A stretch of 64,000 bases of DNA from Bacillota bacterium. GTDB lineage: Bacteria; Bacillota; Clostridia; Christensenellales; UMGS416. The notes beneath the pieces were generated by a model that saw nothing but the letters and a program-made list of their open reading frames with translations, was not told where the DNA came from and did no database searches. Numbering within the stretch: position 1 is the first letter of the stretch; each line of letters starts with the position of its first letter. The translations under genes were made by a program, and so were the position numbers. Location: NCBI GenBank assembly GCA_023421955.1, contig JAEZSE010000014.1, positions 18,996-82,995 of the forward strand, written 5' to 3'. This document shows, piece by piece, positions 25,783 through 33,277 of the stretch.

Positions 25783-26637
25783 TCAGGTTCTATCAACGTG
25801 AGATTTGAATGCCAGCCGCAGGAAGCGGTAAAGGCCATATTGCCACACGGCGTAATCGTGCTTGCCGCCGACGGCCTCTTCGGCGGTGTAGTTCACACCC
25901 TCAATGATCTTGTCTGACCCGGGGATCTTTTCCGCCAGCAGCGCCACATCGCGGGAGAACGTGCCATAACAGGCGGGATCCAGAGTGCCGCAGAGCAAGT
26001 AGAGATAACCAAGGTCATAGGGGCTGTTGTGGATGATCTCCAGCGCCTTGTCCACGGAGAAGGTCATGCCGTTGCCACCGTTGAACGAGGCGCTGAACAC
26101 GCCGTACCAGCCGAACAGATTATACAGCTCGCCGATGCCGATCTGTGCTGTCTGAAATCCACCCAATGAAAGGCCGCAGATGGCACGGTCTTCCCTCTGT
26201 TTGCCCACAGGGAACTGCGCTTCGATAAATGGAATCAGGTCGTTTCTCAGGTCAGGCCCGAAGGTATAGGCGGAATTCCACTGGAGGTAGCCATGGGCCT
26301 GGTTGATGTCGGAGCGGCAGTTGGGAAACACAAGCACACAGGGCTCCACTTCACCGGCCTGCACCAAGTTCTCCAGGATCCAGGTGGGGTTGGGGTCGTT
26401 CTCACTGAGCCAGTCGTAGTAATCGTCTCCACCACCGCCGTGCAGCACATAGACCACTGGGTAGGTCTTGCTTTCTTCATAACCGGCGGGCAAATAAACG
26501 CGCACCGATTTGGTGTATTCCTGCCCGTATTCCGGCAAATCAGGGTTGTATACCTTCGAACGATAATGCAGCTGCCTGACCTCACCCACCGGTTCGGCTC
26601 GCTTACGGAACCGGTCCGGGATGCGGAATCCTTCCAT
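25783..26637 (-). CDS. CE1-like esterase without E-set domain (copy 4)
   Basis: A 284-residue alpha/beta hydrolase that keeps only the catalytic module. RVYLPAGYEESKTYPVVYVL and HGGGGDDYYDWL mark the oxyanion region, the nucleophile is S157 in CGLSLGG, and the C-terminal HDYAVWQYGLYRFL contains the likely catalytic His. It is clearly more distant from the other three, which share the extra N-terminal domain. GAGGAGGAG precedes the ATG; only 9 nt separate it from the upstream hydrolase gene. Probably an acetyl or feruloyl esterase acting on oligosaccharides. No signal peptide. Confidence 0.82.
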   Translation of the reverse strand: MEGFRIPDRFRKRAEPVGEVRQLHYRSKVYNPDLPEYGQEYTKSVRVYLPAGYEESKTYPVVYVLHGGGGDDYYDWLSENDPNPTWILENLVQAGEVEPCVLVFPNCRSDINQAHGYLQWNSAYTFGPDLRNDLIPFIEAQFPVGKQREDRAICGLSLGGFQTAQIGIGELYNLFGWYGVFSASFNGGNGMTFSVDKALEIIHNSPYDLGYLYLLCGTLDPACYGTFSRDVALLAEKIPGSDKIIEGVNYTAEEAVGGKHDYAVWQYGLYRFLRLAFKSHVDRT

Positions 26638-26647
26638 TGGCTCCTCC

Positions 26648-27823
26648 TCACAGGCCGCCGTAGGCAGCGGCCCGCACGCGGTGGTGGTGCTCCATTTCCT
26701 GATTGGGCATCATGTTGTGCATATAGACGATGGAGACATGCTCCACCGGGTCTGCCTCGCACCAGGTGCCGAAGCCGCCGGTCCAGCCGAAGGAGCCGAT
26801 GGAACCGCTGGCCCCACCCGGATAACGGTCCATCAATGTGCGCACTCCATACCCGTAGCCATAGCCAGCGTTGTAGGCGTCATTTTGATAATCGCGCAGC
26901 GCGTCGCCGGTCAGGCAATTGGTGCGCATCAGCCGGAGCGAGTGCTCGCTGATCAGGCGCTTGCCGTTATAAGCCCCACCGCAGGCCCACAGCTGCATGA
27001 GTTTGGTGAAGTCCCGCACGTTGGTCATCAGCGACGGGCGGCCTTCCTCGTTTTCCTCGCCGGGGATCTGGCCGCGGTCGAGGCTGGCCGGTATTTTCTG
27101 GAACCCGTCCGCCATGGGCGCATAAGCGGTCACTAGCCGCTCCTGCAAGTCATCGCGGAACAGCGTGTCGGTATCCTTCATACCAAGTGGCTCAATGATG
27201 AACTCCCGCATCACCTGATACAACGGCTTGCCAGTGAGCTCTTCCACCACGCCACCCACCAGCTCGCTGCCAAAGCCATACATCCAGTGGGAGCCGGGCT
27301 CAAAGGCCACCGGCACATCCGCCATGGCGCGGATGGCCTCCCGCACGCGGTAATGGCCCTTGGCCCAGAGCGGCTCCATCGCCTTGCTCATTGCCAGCAG
27401 CGTGAGGTTGGTGCTGTCCTCACTGGCCGGGCCGAAGCAATAAGGCATGCCACAAGTCATGATCACAGCGTCTTTCACAGTGATAGGCTTTTCCAGCGGC
27501 ACCACGGCGACATCGCCGTTGACGCTGCGCACAAACTTGGTCTTGTGCGCCCACTCGGGGAAGAAATCGGAGATGGGCTGGTGCATCAGAAAGGCACCAC
27601 GTTCATGGAGCATCATCAGGATTGTGTAGGTGACCAGCTTGGTCATGGAAGCCTGACGGTACAGGGAGCCTGGCCCCACTGGTTTCTTTGTTTCCAGATC
27701 GGCATAACCGTAGTACCCCTCATAAAGGATCTCGCCATCACGGGCAACGGCGCAGGAGCAGCTAGGCACACTGCTCTTTGCGAACTGTCTGAGGATTGCG
27801 TCCAGATTGGAAAAATCACTCAT
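26648..27823 (-). CDS. Beta-lactamase-fold serine hydrolase (copy 1)
   Basis: A 391-residue class C beta-lactamase-like protein, probably an esterase. The nucleophile motif is S59-M-T-K62. The second motif reads YGFGSEL where beta-lactamases have YxN, and the third reads FGWTGGFGTW where they have KTG, so beta-lactam hydrolysis is unlikely. It ends with the shared VYMHNMMPNQ and HHHRVRAAAYG signature. No signal peptide, unlike true class C beta-lactamases, which are exported. Family members such as EstB hydrolyse short-chain esters. Third of three tandem paralogs in the operon, so it likely acts with the CE1-like esterases on acylated sugars. Confidence 0.82.
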   Translation of the reverse strand: MSDFSNLDAILRQFAKSSVPSCSCAVARDGEILYEGYYGYADLETKKPVGPGSLYRQASMTKLVTYTILMMLHERGAFLMHQPISDFFPEWAHKTKFVRSVNGDVAVVPLEKPITVKDAVIMTCGMPYCFGPASEDSTNLTLLAMSKAMEPLWAKGHYRVREAIRAMADVPVAFEPGSHWMYGFGSELVGGVVEELTGKPLYQVMREFIIEPLGMKDTDTLFRDDLQERLVTAYAPMADGFQKIPASLDRGQIPGEENEEGRPSLMTNVRDFTKLMQLWACGGAYNGKRLISEHSLRLMRTNCLTGDALRDYQNDAYNAGYGYGYGVRTLMDRYPGGASGSIGSFGWTGGFGTWCEADPVEHVSIVYMHNMMPNQEMEHHHRVRAAAYGGL

Positions 27824-27833
27824 TGCTCTCTCC

Positions 27834-29033
27834 TCATTTCAGGCAGCCGTAGGCCGTGGCCCGCAACCGCAGGTGGTGGTATTCCTCCAGGTTGGGCTGC
27901 AGGTTGTGCATATAGACGATGGAAACACCCTCGGCGGGGTCCGCTTCGGCCCAGGTGCCGGAGCCTCCGGTCCACCCGAACGCACCCAACGAACCGTTGT
28001 GGTTGCCTTCACTGGGGTGCGACATCGTGCGCACGCCGTAGCCATAACCATAACCAGCCAGATAAGAATTCCAGTAGTCCTCACGGATCATCGTGTCCGT
28101 CAGCGTGTTGGTACGCATCAGATCGATTGTCTTGCGGCCCATCACGCGCACACCATCGTAAACGCCGCCATTGGCCAGCATCTGCATAAGTTTTGTGTAG
28201 TCCCAGCAGTTGGTGATCACGCGGGAAAAGCCAGGCACGGTGCCCAACGGGCCCACGAACTTGGCATCACGCTCAGCGGAGGGCACCGCGAGCGCCTCTG
28301 CCTCGCCAAGTTGCTTGCCAGGCTTTAGGAAATAATTCTTGACGAGCCTCTCCGAAAGATCACCAAAGATGAAATTGGCAGAGCTCTCCATGCCAAGCGG
28401 CTCAAAAAGCATCTCCTTGATGACCATCTCCGCCGGTTTGCCGCAGATTGCCTCCAGCAGGCCGGCTGTGAGCTCGCTGGCAAACCCATAGAGCCAGCGG
28501 GTGCCCGGTTCGAAGGCCAGCGGCACTTGGGAGATGGCCTTGATCTGCTCGCGCAGCGTGTAATACCCCTTCTCCTTCAACGGCTTCATCGCGGCGGCCA
28601 TCCGTTCGGAAGTGGGATGCTGCACCGGCACGTCGCCCATGATCATGTCATAGGGCAGGCCGCAGGTCATGTTCATGATGTTCTTGATGGTGATCGGGTG
28701 ATCCACCGGCACGATGGCAACGCTGCCATTCTCATGATGGACGGTCTTTGTGGAGTTGCGCCATTCAGGGAAATACGAATAAAGCGGGTCGTTCATCAGG
28801 AACTTGCCCTGCTCAAAGAGCATCATCGCCACGGTGTACATGGCGATCTTGGTAAGTGACGCCTGGCGGAACACATGGCTGCGGTTAAGCTTCACCCCGG
28901 CCTCCACATCAGCCCATCCGAAATAATTCTCATATAGGATATCGCCCTTTTTGGCGACCACACAGGAGCAGCCAGGCAGGCCGTCATCCACGAATTTCTG
29001 CAAAAGCTTGTCCAGATCTCTGAAGTCAGACAT
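27834..29033 (-). CDS. Beta-lactamase-fold serine hydrolase (copy 2)
   Basis: 399 residues with S59-L-T-K62, YGFASEL and FGWTGGSGTW in place of the usual beta-lactamase motifs. The C-terminal YMHNLQPNLEEYHHLRLRAT is the family tail, slightly diverged from the HHHRVR form of the other copies. AGGAGGGA lies before the ATG and gaps on both sides are 10-14 nt. No signal peptide. Same expected role as its neighbours: a cytoplasmic serine esterase for small acyl groups; the substrate is not readable. Confidence 0.82.
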   Translation of the reverse strand: MSDFRDLDKLLQKFVDDGLPGCSCVVAKKGDILYENYFGWADVEAGVKLNRSHVFRQASLTKIAMYTVAMMLFEQGKFLMNDPLYSYFPEWRNSTKTVHHENGSVAIVPVDHPITIKNIMNMTCGLPYDMIMGDVPVQHPTSERMAAAMKPLKEKGYYTLREQIKAISQVPLAFEPGTRWLYGFASELTAGLLEAICGKPAEMVIKEMLFEPLGMESSANFIFGDLSERLVKNYFLKPGKQLGEAEALAVPSAERDAKFVGPLGTVPGFSRVITNCWDYTKLMQMLANGGVYDGVRVMGRKTIDLMRTNTLTDTMIREDYWNSYLAGYGYGYGVRTMSHPSEGNHNGSLGAFGWTGGSGTWAEADPAEGVSIVYMHNLQPNLEEYHHLRLRATAYGCLK

Positions 29034-29047
29034 AACCCGTCCCTCCT

Positions 29048-30220
29048 CTATTCGATGCAGCCATAAGCAGCGCTGCGCACGCGATGGTGGTGATAAAGCT
29101 CCTCAGTGGGCATCATGTTGTGCATGTAGACAATTGAAACGCCCTCTGCCGGGTCAGCCTCGCACCAGGTGCCAAAGCCGCCGGTCCAGCCAAAGGCCCC
29201 CAGCGAGCCATTGTGATTGCCCTTCTGCTTGTCGATCAATGTGCGCACACCATACCCGTAGCCGTAACCTATCTCATAGGGGTTTTCATAGTCCTTCATT
29301 TGGGCTTCGGTCAGGCCGTTGGAGCGCATGAGATCGATGGTTTTGCGGCCCATAATCCGCACACCATCAAATTCGCCGCCATTGGCCAGCATCTGCATGA
29401 GCTTCGAAAAATCACCGGCAGTGGAGAAGAGCCTAGCCCACCCCGCCTCATGCTCAGGGCCCGGCAGGTGCTTCTGGTCAAACATGGTTGTGCCCGAAAC
29501 CAGCTTGCCATCCTGCTGCTTTTGATACAACTTGACCATGCGCTGCGGGATGTCACCGAAGAAACGGGAGCGAGTGTCCTCCATTCCCAGCGGATCAAAC
29601 AGGAACTCCTGAAAAACATCATCAATAGGCTTGTTGCACACTGCCTCGATCACCGCTGCGGCAAGCTCGCTGGAAAAGCCATACAGCCAGTGAGTGCCCG
29701 GCTCAAAGGCCAGTGTGGCTTGCGCCATCGCTGCCACCTGCTCCCGGTTGGTGAAATGGCCCTTATCCCACAGGGGCCGCATGTGCTTCTGCATGCTCTT
29801 TAACGTAAGGTTGTCGGTCTGGCCGGGAAAGTTGCAATAGGGCAGCCCGCATTTCATCGACATGACATCGCGGATTGTGATGGGCCCGTCGGTGGGAACC
29901 ACCCGGACAGTTCCATTCGAATCCGTGGTGAATTTCTTCGTTTCCCTCCACTCAGGCAGGAACTTATGGATCGGATCGCTCATCAGGAATTTGCCGCGCT
30001 CATAGAGCATCATCATCGTGGTATAGAGCGGGAGTTTTGACATGGAAGCCAGCCGGAACACCGATTGGTCTGAAACAGGGGCTTTCGTATCCACATCGGA
30101 GTAACCGTAATAGCCCTCATAAACCGTTTTACCCCGCTGCATCACCTTGAGCGCGCACCCAGGCAGACCCTTGTCCACGAAGCCTTGCAGCAGCATGCCC
30201 AAATTCGCAGTTGCCGTCAT
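29048..30220 (-). CDS. Beta-lactamase-fold serine hydrolase (copy 3), first gene of the operon
   Basis: 390 residues with S59-M-S-K62, YGFSSEL and FGWTGGFGTW. It ends HHHRVRSAAYG. AAGGAGGG 5 nt upstream fixes the start at 30220; the frame is open to 30283 but lacks a site there. It is the first gene after a near-consensus promoter at 30309-30336, leaving a leader of about 80 nt that contains CTAA/TTAG-rich repeats. Heads a chain of eight closely spaced genes on the minus strand. Cytoplasmic hydrolase; probable esterase. Confidence 0.82.
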   Translation of the reverse strand: MTATANLGMLLQGFVDKGLPGCALKVMQRGKTVYEGYYGYSDVDTKAPVSDQSVFRLASMSKLPLYTTMMMLYERGKFLMSDPIHKFLPEWRETKKFTTDSNGTVRVVPTDGPITIRDVMSMKCGLPYCNFPGQTDNLTLKSMQKHMRPLWDKGHFTNREQVAAMAQATLAFEPGTHWLYGFSSELAAAVIEAVCNKPIDDVFQEFLFDPLGMEDTRSRFFGDIPQRMVKLYQKQQDGKLVSGTTMFDQKHLPGPEHEAGWARLFSTAGDFSKLMQMLANGGEFDGVRIMGRKTIDLMRSNGLTEAQMKDYENPYEIGYGYGYGVRTLIDKQKGNHNGSLGAFGWTGGFGTWCEADPAEGVSIVYMHNMMPTEELYHHHRVRSAAYGCIE

Positions 30221-30274
30221 GATAACCCTCCTTGGATGTATACTGAAAACCGGATAGGAAACAAGACATGATTT

Positions 30275-30308
30275 AGCATTCAATTTAGTTAGTGTTCTAA
30301 TTAGCTAG
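30275..30308. promoter_or_regulatory. Possible operator in the operon leader
   Basis: TTTAGTTAG and CTAATTAGCTAG lie side by side just downstream of the minus-strand -10 element. The spaced TAGTTAG/TAATTAG repeats could bind a repressor. No local regulator gene is obvious. Confidence 0.3.
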
Positions 30309-30336
30309 ATTATAACCCACAGGAACCCAATGTCAA
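30309..30336 (-). promoter_or_regulatory. Strong promoter of the hydrolase-esterase operon
   Basis: Minus strand TTGACA (30331-30336), 16-nt spacer, TATAAT (30309-30314): both elements are perfect. It would drive 30220 down to at least 22187 and probably 20473. Confidence 0.75.
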
Positions 30337-30351
30337 GGCGGATTTAGGAGA

Positions 30352-30388
30352 AAGGGCTTTTGCCCGATCGCGTCAGACAAAAGCCCTT
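30352..30388 (-). terminator. Terminator of beta-lactamase-fold copy 4
   Basis: Perfect 11-bp stem AAGGGCTTTTG / CAAAAGCCCTT, 34 nt after the stop of the 30422 gene and just before the next promoter, so it separates the two transcripts. Confidence 0.65.
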
Positions 30389-30421
30389 CGATTTTGATTT
30401 GGTGTTAATTGGTCCGTGATC

Positions 30422-31582
30422 TTACAGGCAGCCGTAGGCCACAGCGCGGACGCGGTGGTGGTGGATTTGCTCCAGGTTGGGCATCATCTGGTGCATATAG
30501 ACGATGGCCAGGTTCTCGCTGGGGTCAATGGCCGTCCAGGTGCCCAGAGCGCCGGTCCAGCCGAATTCACCCACAGAGCTGTTGCTATTGCCCGCCGCCG
30601 GATCCATCATCGTACGCACGCCCAGGCCATACCCGTAGCCGGCCAGATAGGGATTGGTGAAGTCCTTCATCTGGGCCTCATTGAGCTGGTTGCGGCGCAT
30701 GAGATCGATAGTTTTGCGGCCGATGATCATCTCACCATCCATAGTGCCTCCGTTTGCCATCATCTGGGCAAACCGCAGATAGTCGCGCACCGTGGAATAA
30801 AGCCCTGCGCCGCCGGCCTCATAAATGGCGTCCGGCTTGTGGTTGTCATCCAAAAAGCCCACTGATCGCACCAGCTTGCCATCGTCGCTGCGCTGATAGT
30901 GCGTAATCATCCGCTCCTCAATGTCACCGCGATACCGGTAACCGGTGCTGGTCATGCCCAGCGGCTCAAAGATTTCCTTTTGCAGGAATTCGCCCACTGT
31001 CATGCCGGAGGCCACCTCAATGAGGCCTGCCACGAGCTCATGGCCGTAGCCATACAGCCACCGGGTGCCCGGCTCAAAGGCGATCGGCACCTGGGCCATG
31101 GCCTTGATCTCGGTCTGGAGGTTGTATTTGCCGTGGGCGGCCACCAGTTCGTTGCGAACGCGAACCATCTCCTGCGCTGTGAGCGACTTGCCGCCGGCAT
31201 AGGGCAGGCCTACCGCCATGGAGAAGGCGTGCTTCACCAGCATCGGGTTCTGCACAGGCACGATGGACACGTTGCCATTTCCATTGGCCTGTACGCGGTT
31301 GATATTTTTGTATTCCGGGAAATATTCATACAGCGGATCATCCAGCAAGAACTTGCCACGTTCAAACAGCATCATTGCTGCTGTGCAGACAATCACCTTG
31401 GTCATCGAAAACAACCGGTAGACAGTGTCGCTGGTCACTGGTTTGTTGTTTTCGATGTCTGCCAGGCCATAATAGCCCTCATAAAGCATCTTTCCATCTT
31501 TGACAATGCCGCAGGCACAGCCCGACGGGCCGTTTTTGGTAAAGGATTCCAGAAGCGCGGACAGGTCTTTGAAATTGGACAT
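30422..31582 (-). CDS. Beta-lactamase-fold serine hydrolase (copy 4), separate transcript
   Basis: 386 residues with S59-M-T-K62, YGYGHEL and FGWTGALGTW, and the same HHHRVRAVAYG tail as copies 1 and 3. Start ATG 31582 with GAAGGGG upstream (a GTG at 31591 is possible). It has its own promoter (31620-31648) and terminator, so unlike the other three it can be expressed separately. The HEL in place of SEL in the second motif and ALGT in the third distinguish it. Likely a cytoplasmic sugar-ester hydrolase. Confidence 0.82.
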   Translation of the reverse strand: MSNFKDLSALLESFTKNGPSGCACGIVKDGKMLYEGYYGLADIENNKPVTSDTVYRLFSMTKVIVCTAAMMLFERGKFLLDDPLYEYFPEYKNINRVQANGNGNVSIVPVQNPMLVKHAFSMAVGLPYAGGKSLTAQEMVRVRNELVAAHGKYNLQTEIKAMAQVPIAFEPGTRWLYGYGHELVAGLIEVASGMTVGEFLQKEIFEPLGMTSTGYRYRGDIEERMITHYQRSDDGKLVRSVGFLDDNHKPDAIYEAGGAGLYSTVRDYLRFAQMMANGGTMDGEMIIGRKTIDLMRRNQLNEAQMKDFTNPYLAGYGYGLGVRTMMDPAAGNSNSSVGEFGWTGALGTWTAIDPSENLAIVYMHQMMPNLEQIHHHRVRAVAYGCL

Positions 31583-31619
31583 GATCTTCACCCCTTCCAG
31601 TCTTTGTCACACAGGCATC

Positions 31620-31648
31620 ACTATACTGTCATCAGGCGGCAGTGTCAA
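31620..31648 (-). promoter_or_regulatory. Promoter for copy 4 hydrolase
   Basis: Minus strand TTGACA (31643-31648), 17-nt spacer, TATAGT (31620-31625). Confidence 0.7.
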
Positions 31649-31664
31649 CCGGTAAAGGCAACGG

Positions 31665-32474
31665 CTATACCCCGGAGACAAACCCCTTCACCCACCGGAG
31701 CGCCCGCTTTGTTTCCGCCTGGAAATCACCGTTGCAACCGGCTTCGATGGATATTGTGCCATGATACTTCGCCTCAACCAGCGCCTTCAGGAACGCTTCC
31801 AAACCAGGATCATCACTGTCCGGCATGACCCGCCCCAGCGTCCGGGCAATGTGGATGTGCCCAAGCGCAGCGACCTCTGCGGCAAGCGACGCTGGGTCTT
31901 CGTTGCCGACGGAAAAATGGAAGCTGTCTGCCAGGCAGCGTACCGAGGGATGGTTGGCCTCCCGCATCAGCACGAGTGTCTCCGGTAATGTGTTCAGGAT
32001 GTTGCTCTCGATCCGGTTCAATGGCTCCAGCACGATGAGGATGCCCCGAGCGGCGGCTTCCTCCCCCGCCATGCGAGCGGCGGCCACGAGTTGCTCCCAG
32101 CCCTGCTGCCTGCCCCACCCAATGGGCAGGTTGCGCGCGCCTGAAGACCCGAACACCACCTTCTCCGCCCCAAGCAATGCCGCCCGATCCAACGCTCTAC
32201 GGGCATACTCCCTTGCAGCGGGCAGGTTGGCCTCCGGCCCCGTCAACCGCAGGGTTGCCGGTAAAAAGTTGTTGCACGCCCCGCAAGGCAAGCCTGAGGC
32301 CCGCAGCGGCCCTAACACTGATGAACGGAATGCCGCATCGTCCAGCGCCATCATCTGCGCCAGCGGCAGTTCTACATAATCATACCCCGAAGCCAGCAGC
32401 ACCGGTAGGGCGCCCATGCCGATCCCGGTGCTGTCATCCCGGGCAGCCATGCCTGTGCAATATCCGTATTTCAT
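31665..32474 (-). CDS. Sugar epimerase/isomerase-like TIM barrel protein
   Basis: A 269-residue xylose-isomerase-like TIM barrel (AP endonuclease family 2 fold). The typical metal/active-site segments are LIVLEPLNRIESNIL (Glu ligand), RCLADSFHFSVG (Asp/His), GHIHIAR (His) and ISIEAGCNG (Glu). These enzymes interconvert keto-sugars or act on inositol and hydroxypyruvate, so only the general class can be named. GGGAGGG 7 nt upstream favours ATG 32474 over 32480. A minus-strand promoter lies immediately upstream. It is divergent from the Asp/Glu-racemase-like gene and GH39 xylosidase, so a role in pentose or uronic acid conversion is plausible. Confidence 0.8.
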   Translation of the reverse strand: MKYGYCTGMAARDDSTGIGMGALPVLLASGYDYVELPLAQMMALDDAAFRSSVLGPLRASGLPCGACNNFLPATLRLTGPEANLPAAREYARRALDRAALLGAEKVVFGSSGARNLPIGWGRQQGWEQLVAAARMAGEEAAARGILIVLEPLNRIESNILNTLPETLVLMREANHPSVRCLADSFHFSVGNEDPASLAAEVAALGHIHIARTLGRVMPDSDDPGLEAFLKALVEAKYHGTISIEAGCNGDFQAETKRALRWVKGFVSGV

Positions 32475-32492
32475 AATCATCCCTCCCGCTCC

Positions 32493-32521
32493 ATTATCAG
32501 AATCTGGTCAACGCCTGTCAA
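32493..32521 (-). promoter_or_regulatory. Promoter for the TIM barrel gene
   Basis: Minus strand TTGACA (32516-32521), 17-nt spacer, GATAAT (32493-32498). The leader would be only about 12 nt, which barely fits the ribosome site, so the exact -10 is uncertain. Confidence 0.45.
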
Positions 32522-32589
32522 CCCATAACCTTCCCCGGCCAGCTAAACAGGAGTATACTATCTGAGGACTTTCTTTCAGGAGGAACGCG

Positions 32590-33267
32590 ATGTCATCTTT
32601 GGCTGGCAAGACGTTGGGCATCATCCATGCCGCCGTGTTTACCGCGCAAACGGTGCAGCCCTATATAAGCGAGCTGCTGCCCGGCGTGGAAGTGATGCAC
32701 CTGGGCGATGATACGATCCAGCGTGACAACCTGCGCGCGCCCGTTGGCACAATCCCGAAGGTCAACTTCTTTAAGTTCGCCACCTATTGCCGGTTTCTGG
32801 AGGAGGCTGGGTGCGACCTCATTATGCTGGGCTGCTCCACGTTCAACCAGGCCGTCGAGCACGCAAGGCCCATGATCACCACGCCGCTTATAAACATCGA
32901 CCGCCCGATGATGGACCTGGCTGTGCAACAGGGCCGCCGGGTGGGCTTGATCGGCACGCTGCCCTCCACAATGCCTTCCTCCCAGCGGCTGCTGGAGCAG
33001 GCTGCAGCGGAGGCCGGAAAGCCGGTGGAAGTGACGCCGGTGCTGCTCTCAGAGGCATTTCTGGCGCTGCGCGCCGGTGATGTGCGCCACCACAACGACA
33101 TGCTGCTGGAGGCCATCGAGAGTCTATCCCACAAGGTTGATTCCATCGTGTTGGCGCAGGTGTCCATGTCCGCCATTGAAAAGGAGCTGGGCACCACGGC
33201 GGTGCCGGTCTACAACTCCGGGCGCACCGCCTTTACCCGCGCCCATGAGATCCTGGAAAGCATGTGA
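32590..33267 (+). CDS. Asp/Glu racemase superfamily protein
   Basis: A 225-residue protein of the aspartate/glutamate/hydantoin racemase fold. The second-half cysteine is seen in LIMLGCSTFNQAVE (about residue 83) and the first-half LGIIHAAVFTAQTVQPY lacks a cysteine. The usual second catalytic cysteine near residue 190 appears as AQVSMS, so the two-cysteine pair is incomplete: a two-base racemase mechanism is doubtful. Related one-cysteine members include arylmalonate decarboxylase and maleate isomerase. AGGAGG precedes the ATG. It lies 10 nt before the GH39 xylosidase gene, suggesting a sugar-linked rather than cell-wall role. Function unknown. Confidence 0.75.
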   Translation: MSSLAGKTLGIIHAAVFTAQTVQPYISELLPGVEVMHLGDDTIQRDNLRAPVGTIPKVNFFKFATYCRFLEEAGCDLIMLGCSTFNQAVEHARPMITTPLINIDRPMMDLAVQQGRRVGLIGTLPSTMPSSQRLLEQAAAEAGKPVEVTPVLLSEAFLALRAGDVRHHNDMLLEAIESLSHKVDSIVLAQVSMSAIEKELGTTAVPVYNSGRTAFTRAHEILESM

Positions 33268-33277
33268 GGTGCGGCAA

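Noticed and set aside
22187..31582. Internal DNA similarity among esterase and hydrolase genes as a recent duplication or mobile element
   Set aside because: The paralogs differ clearly in protein sequence and no insertion-sequence ends, target duplications or transposase are seen, so they are old duplicates.
26648..31582. Antibiotic resistance by beta-lactamases
   Set aside because: Second and third catalytic motifs differ from beta-lactamases, there is no signal peptide, and the genes lie in a carbohydrate operon.
33077..33277. Upstream extension of the GH39 frame
   Set aside because: It overlaps the racemase-like gene in another frame and encodes no conserved sequence; the GTG at 33278 has a ribosome site and gives the family N-terminus.
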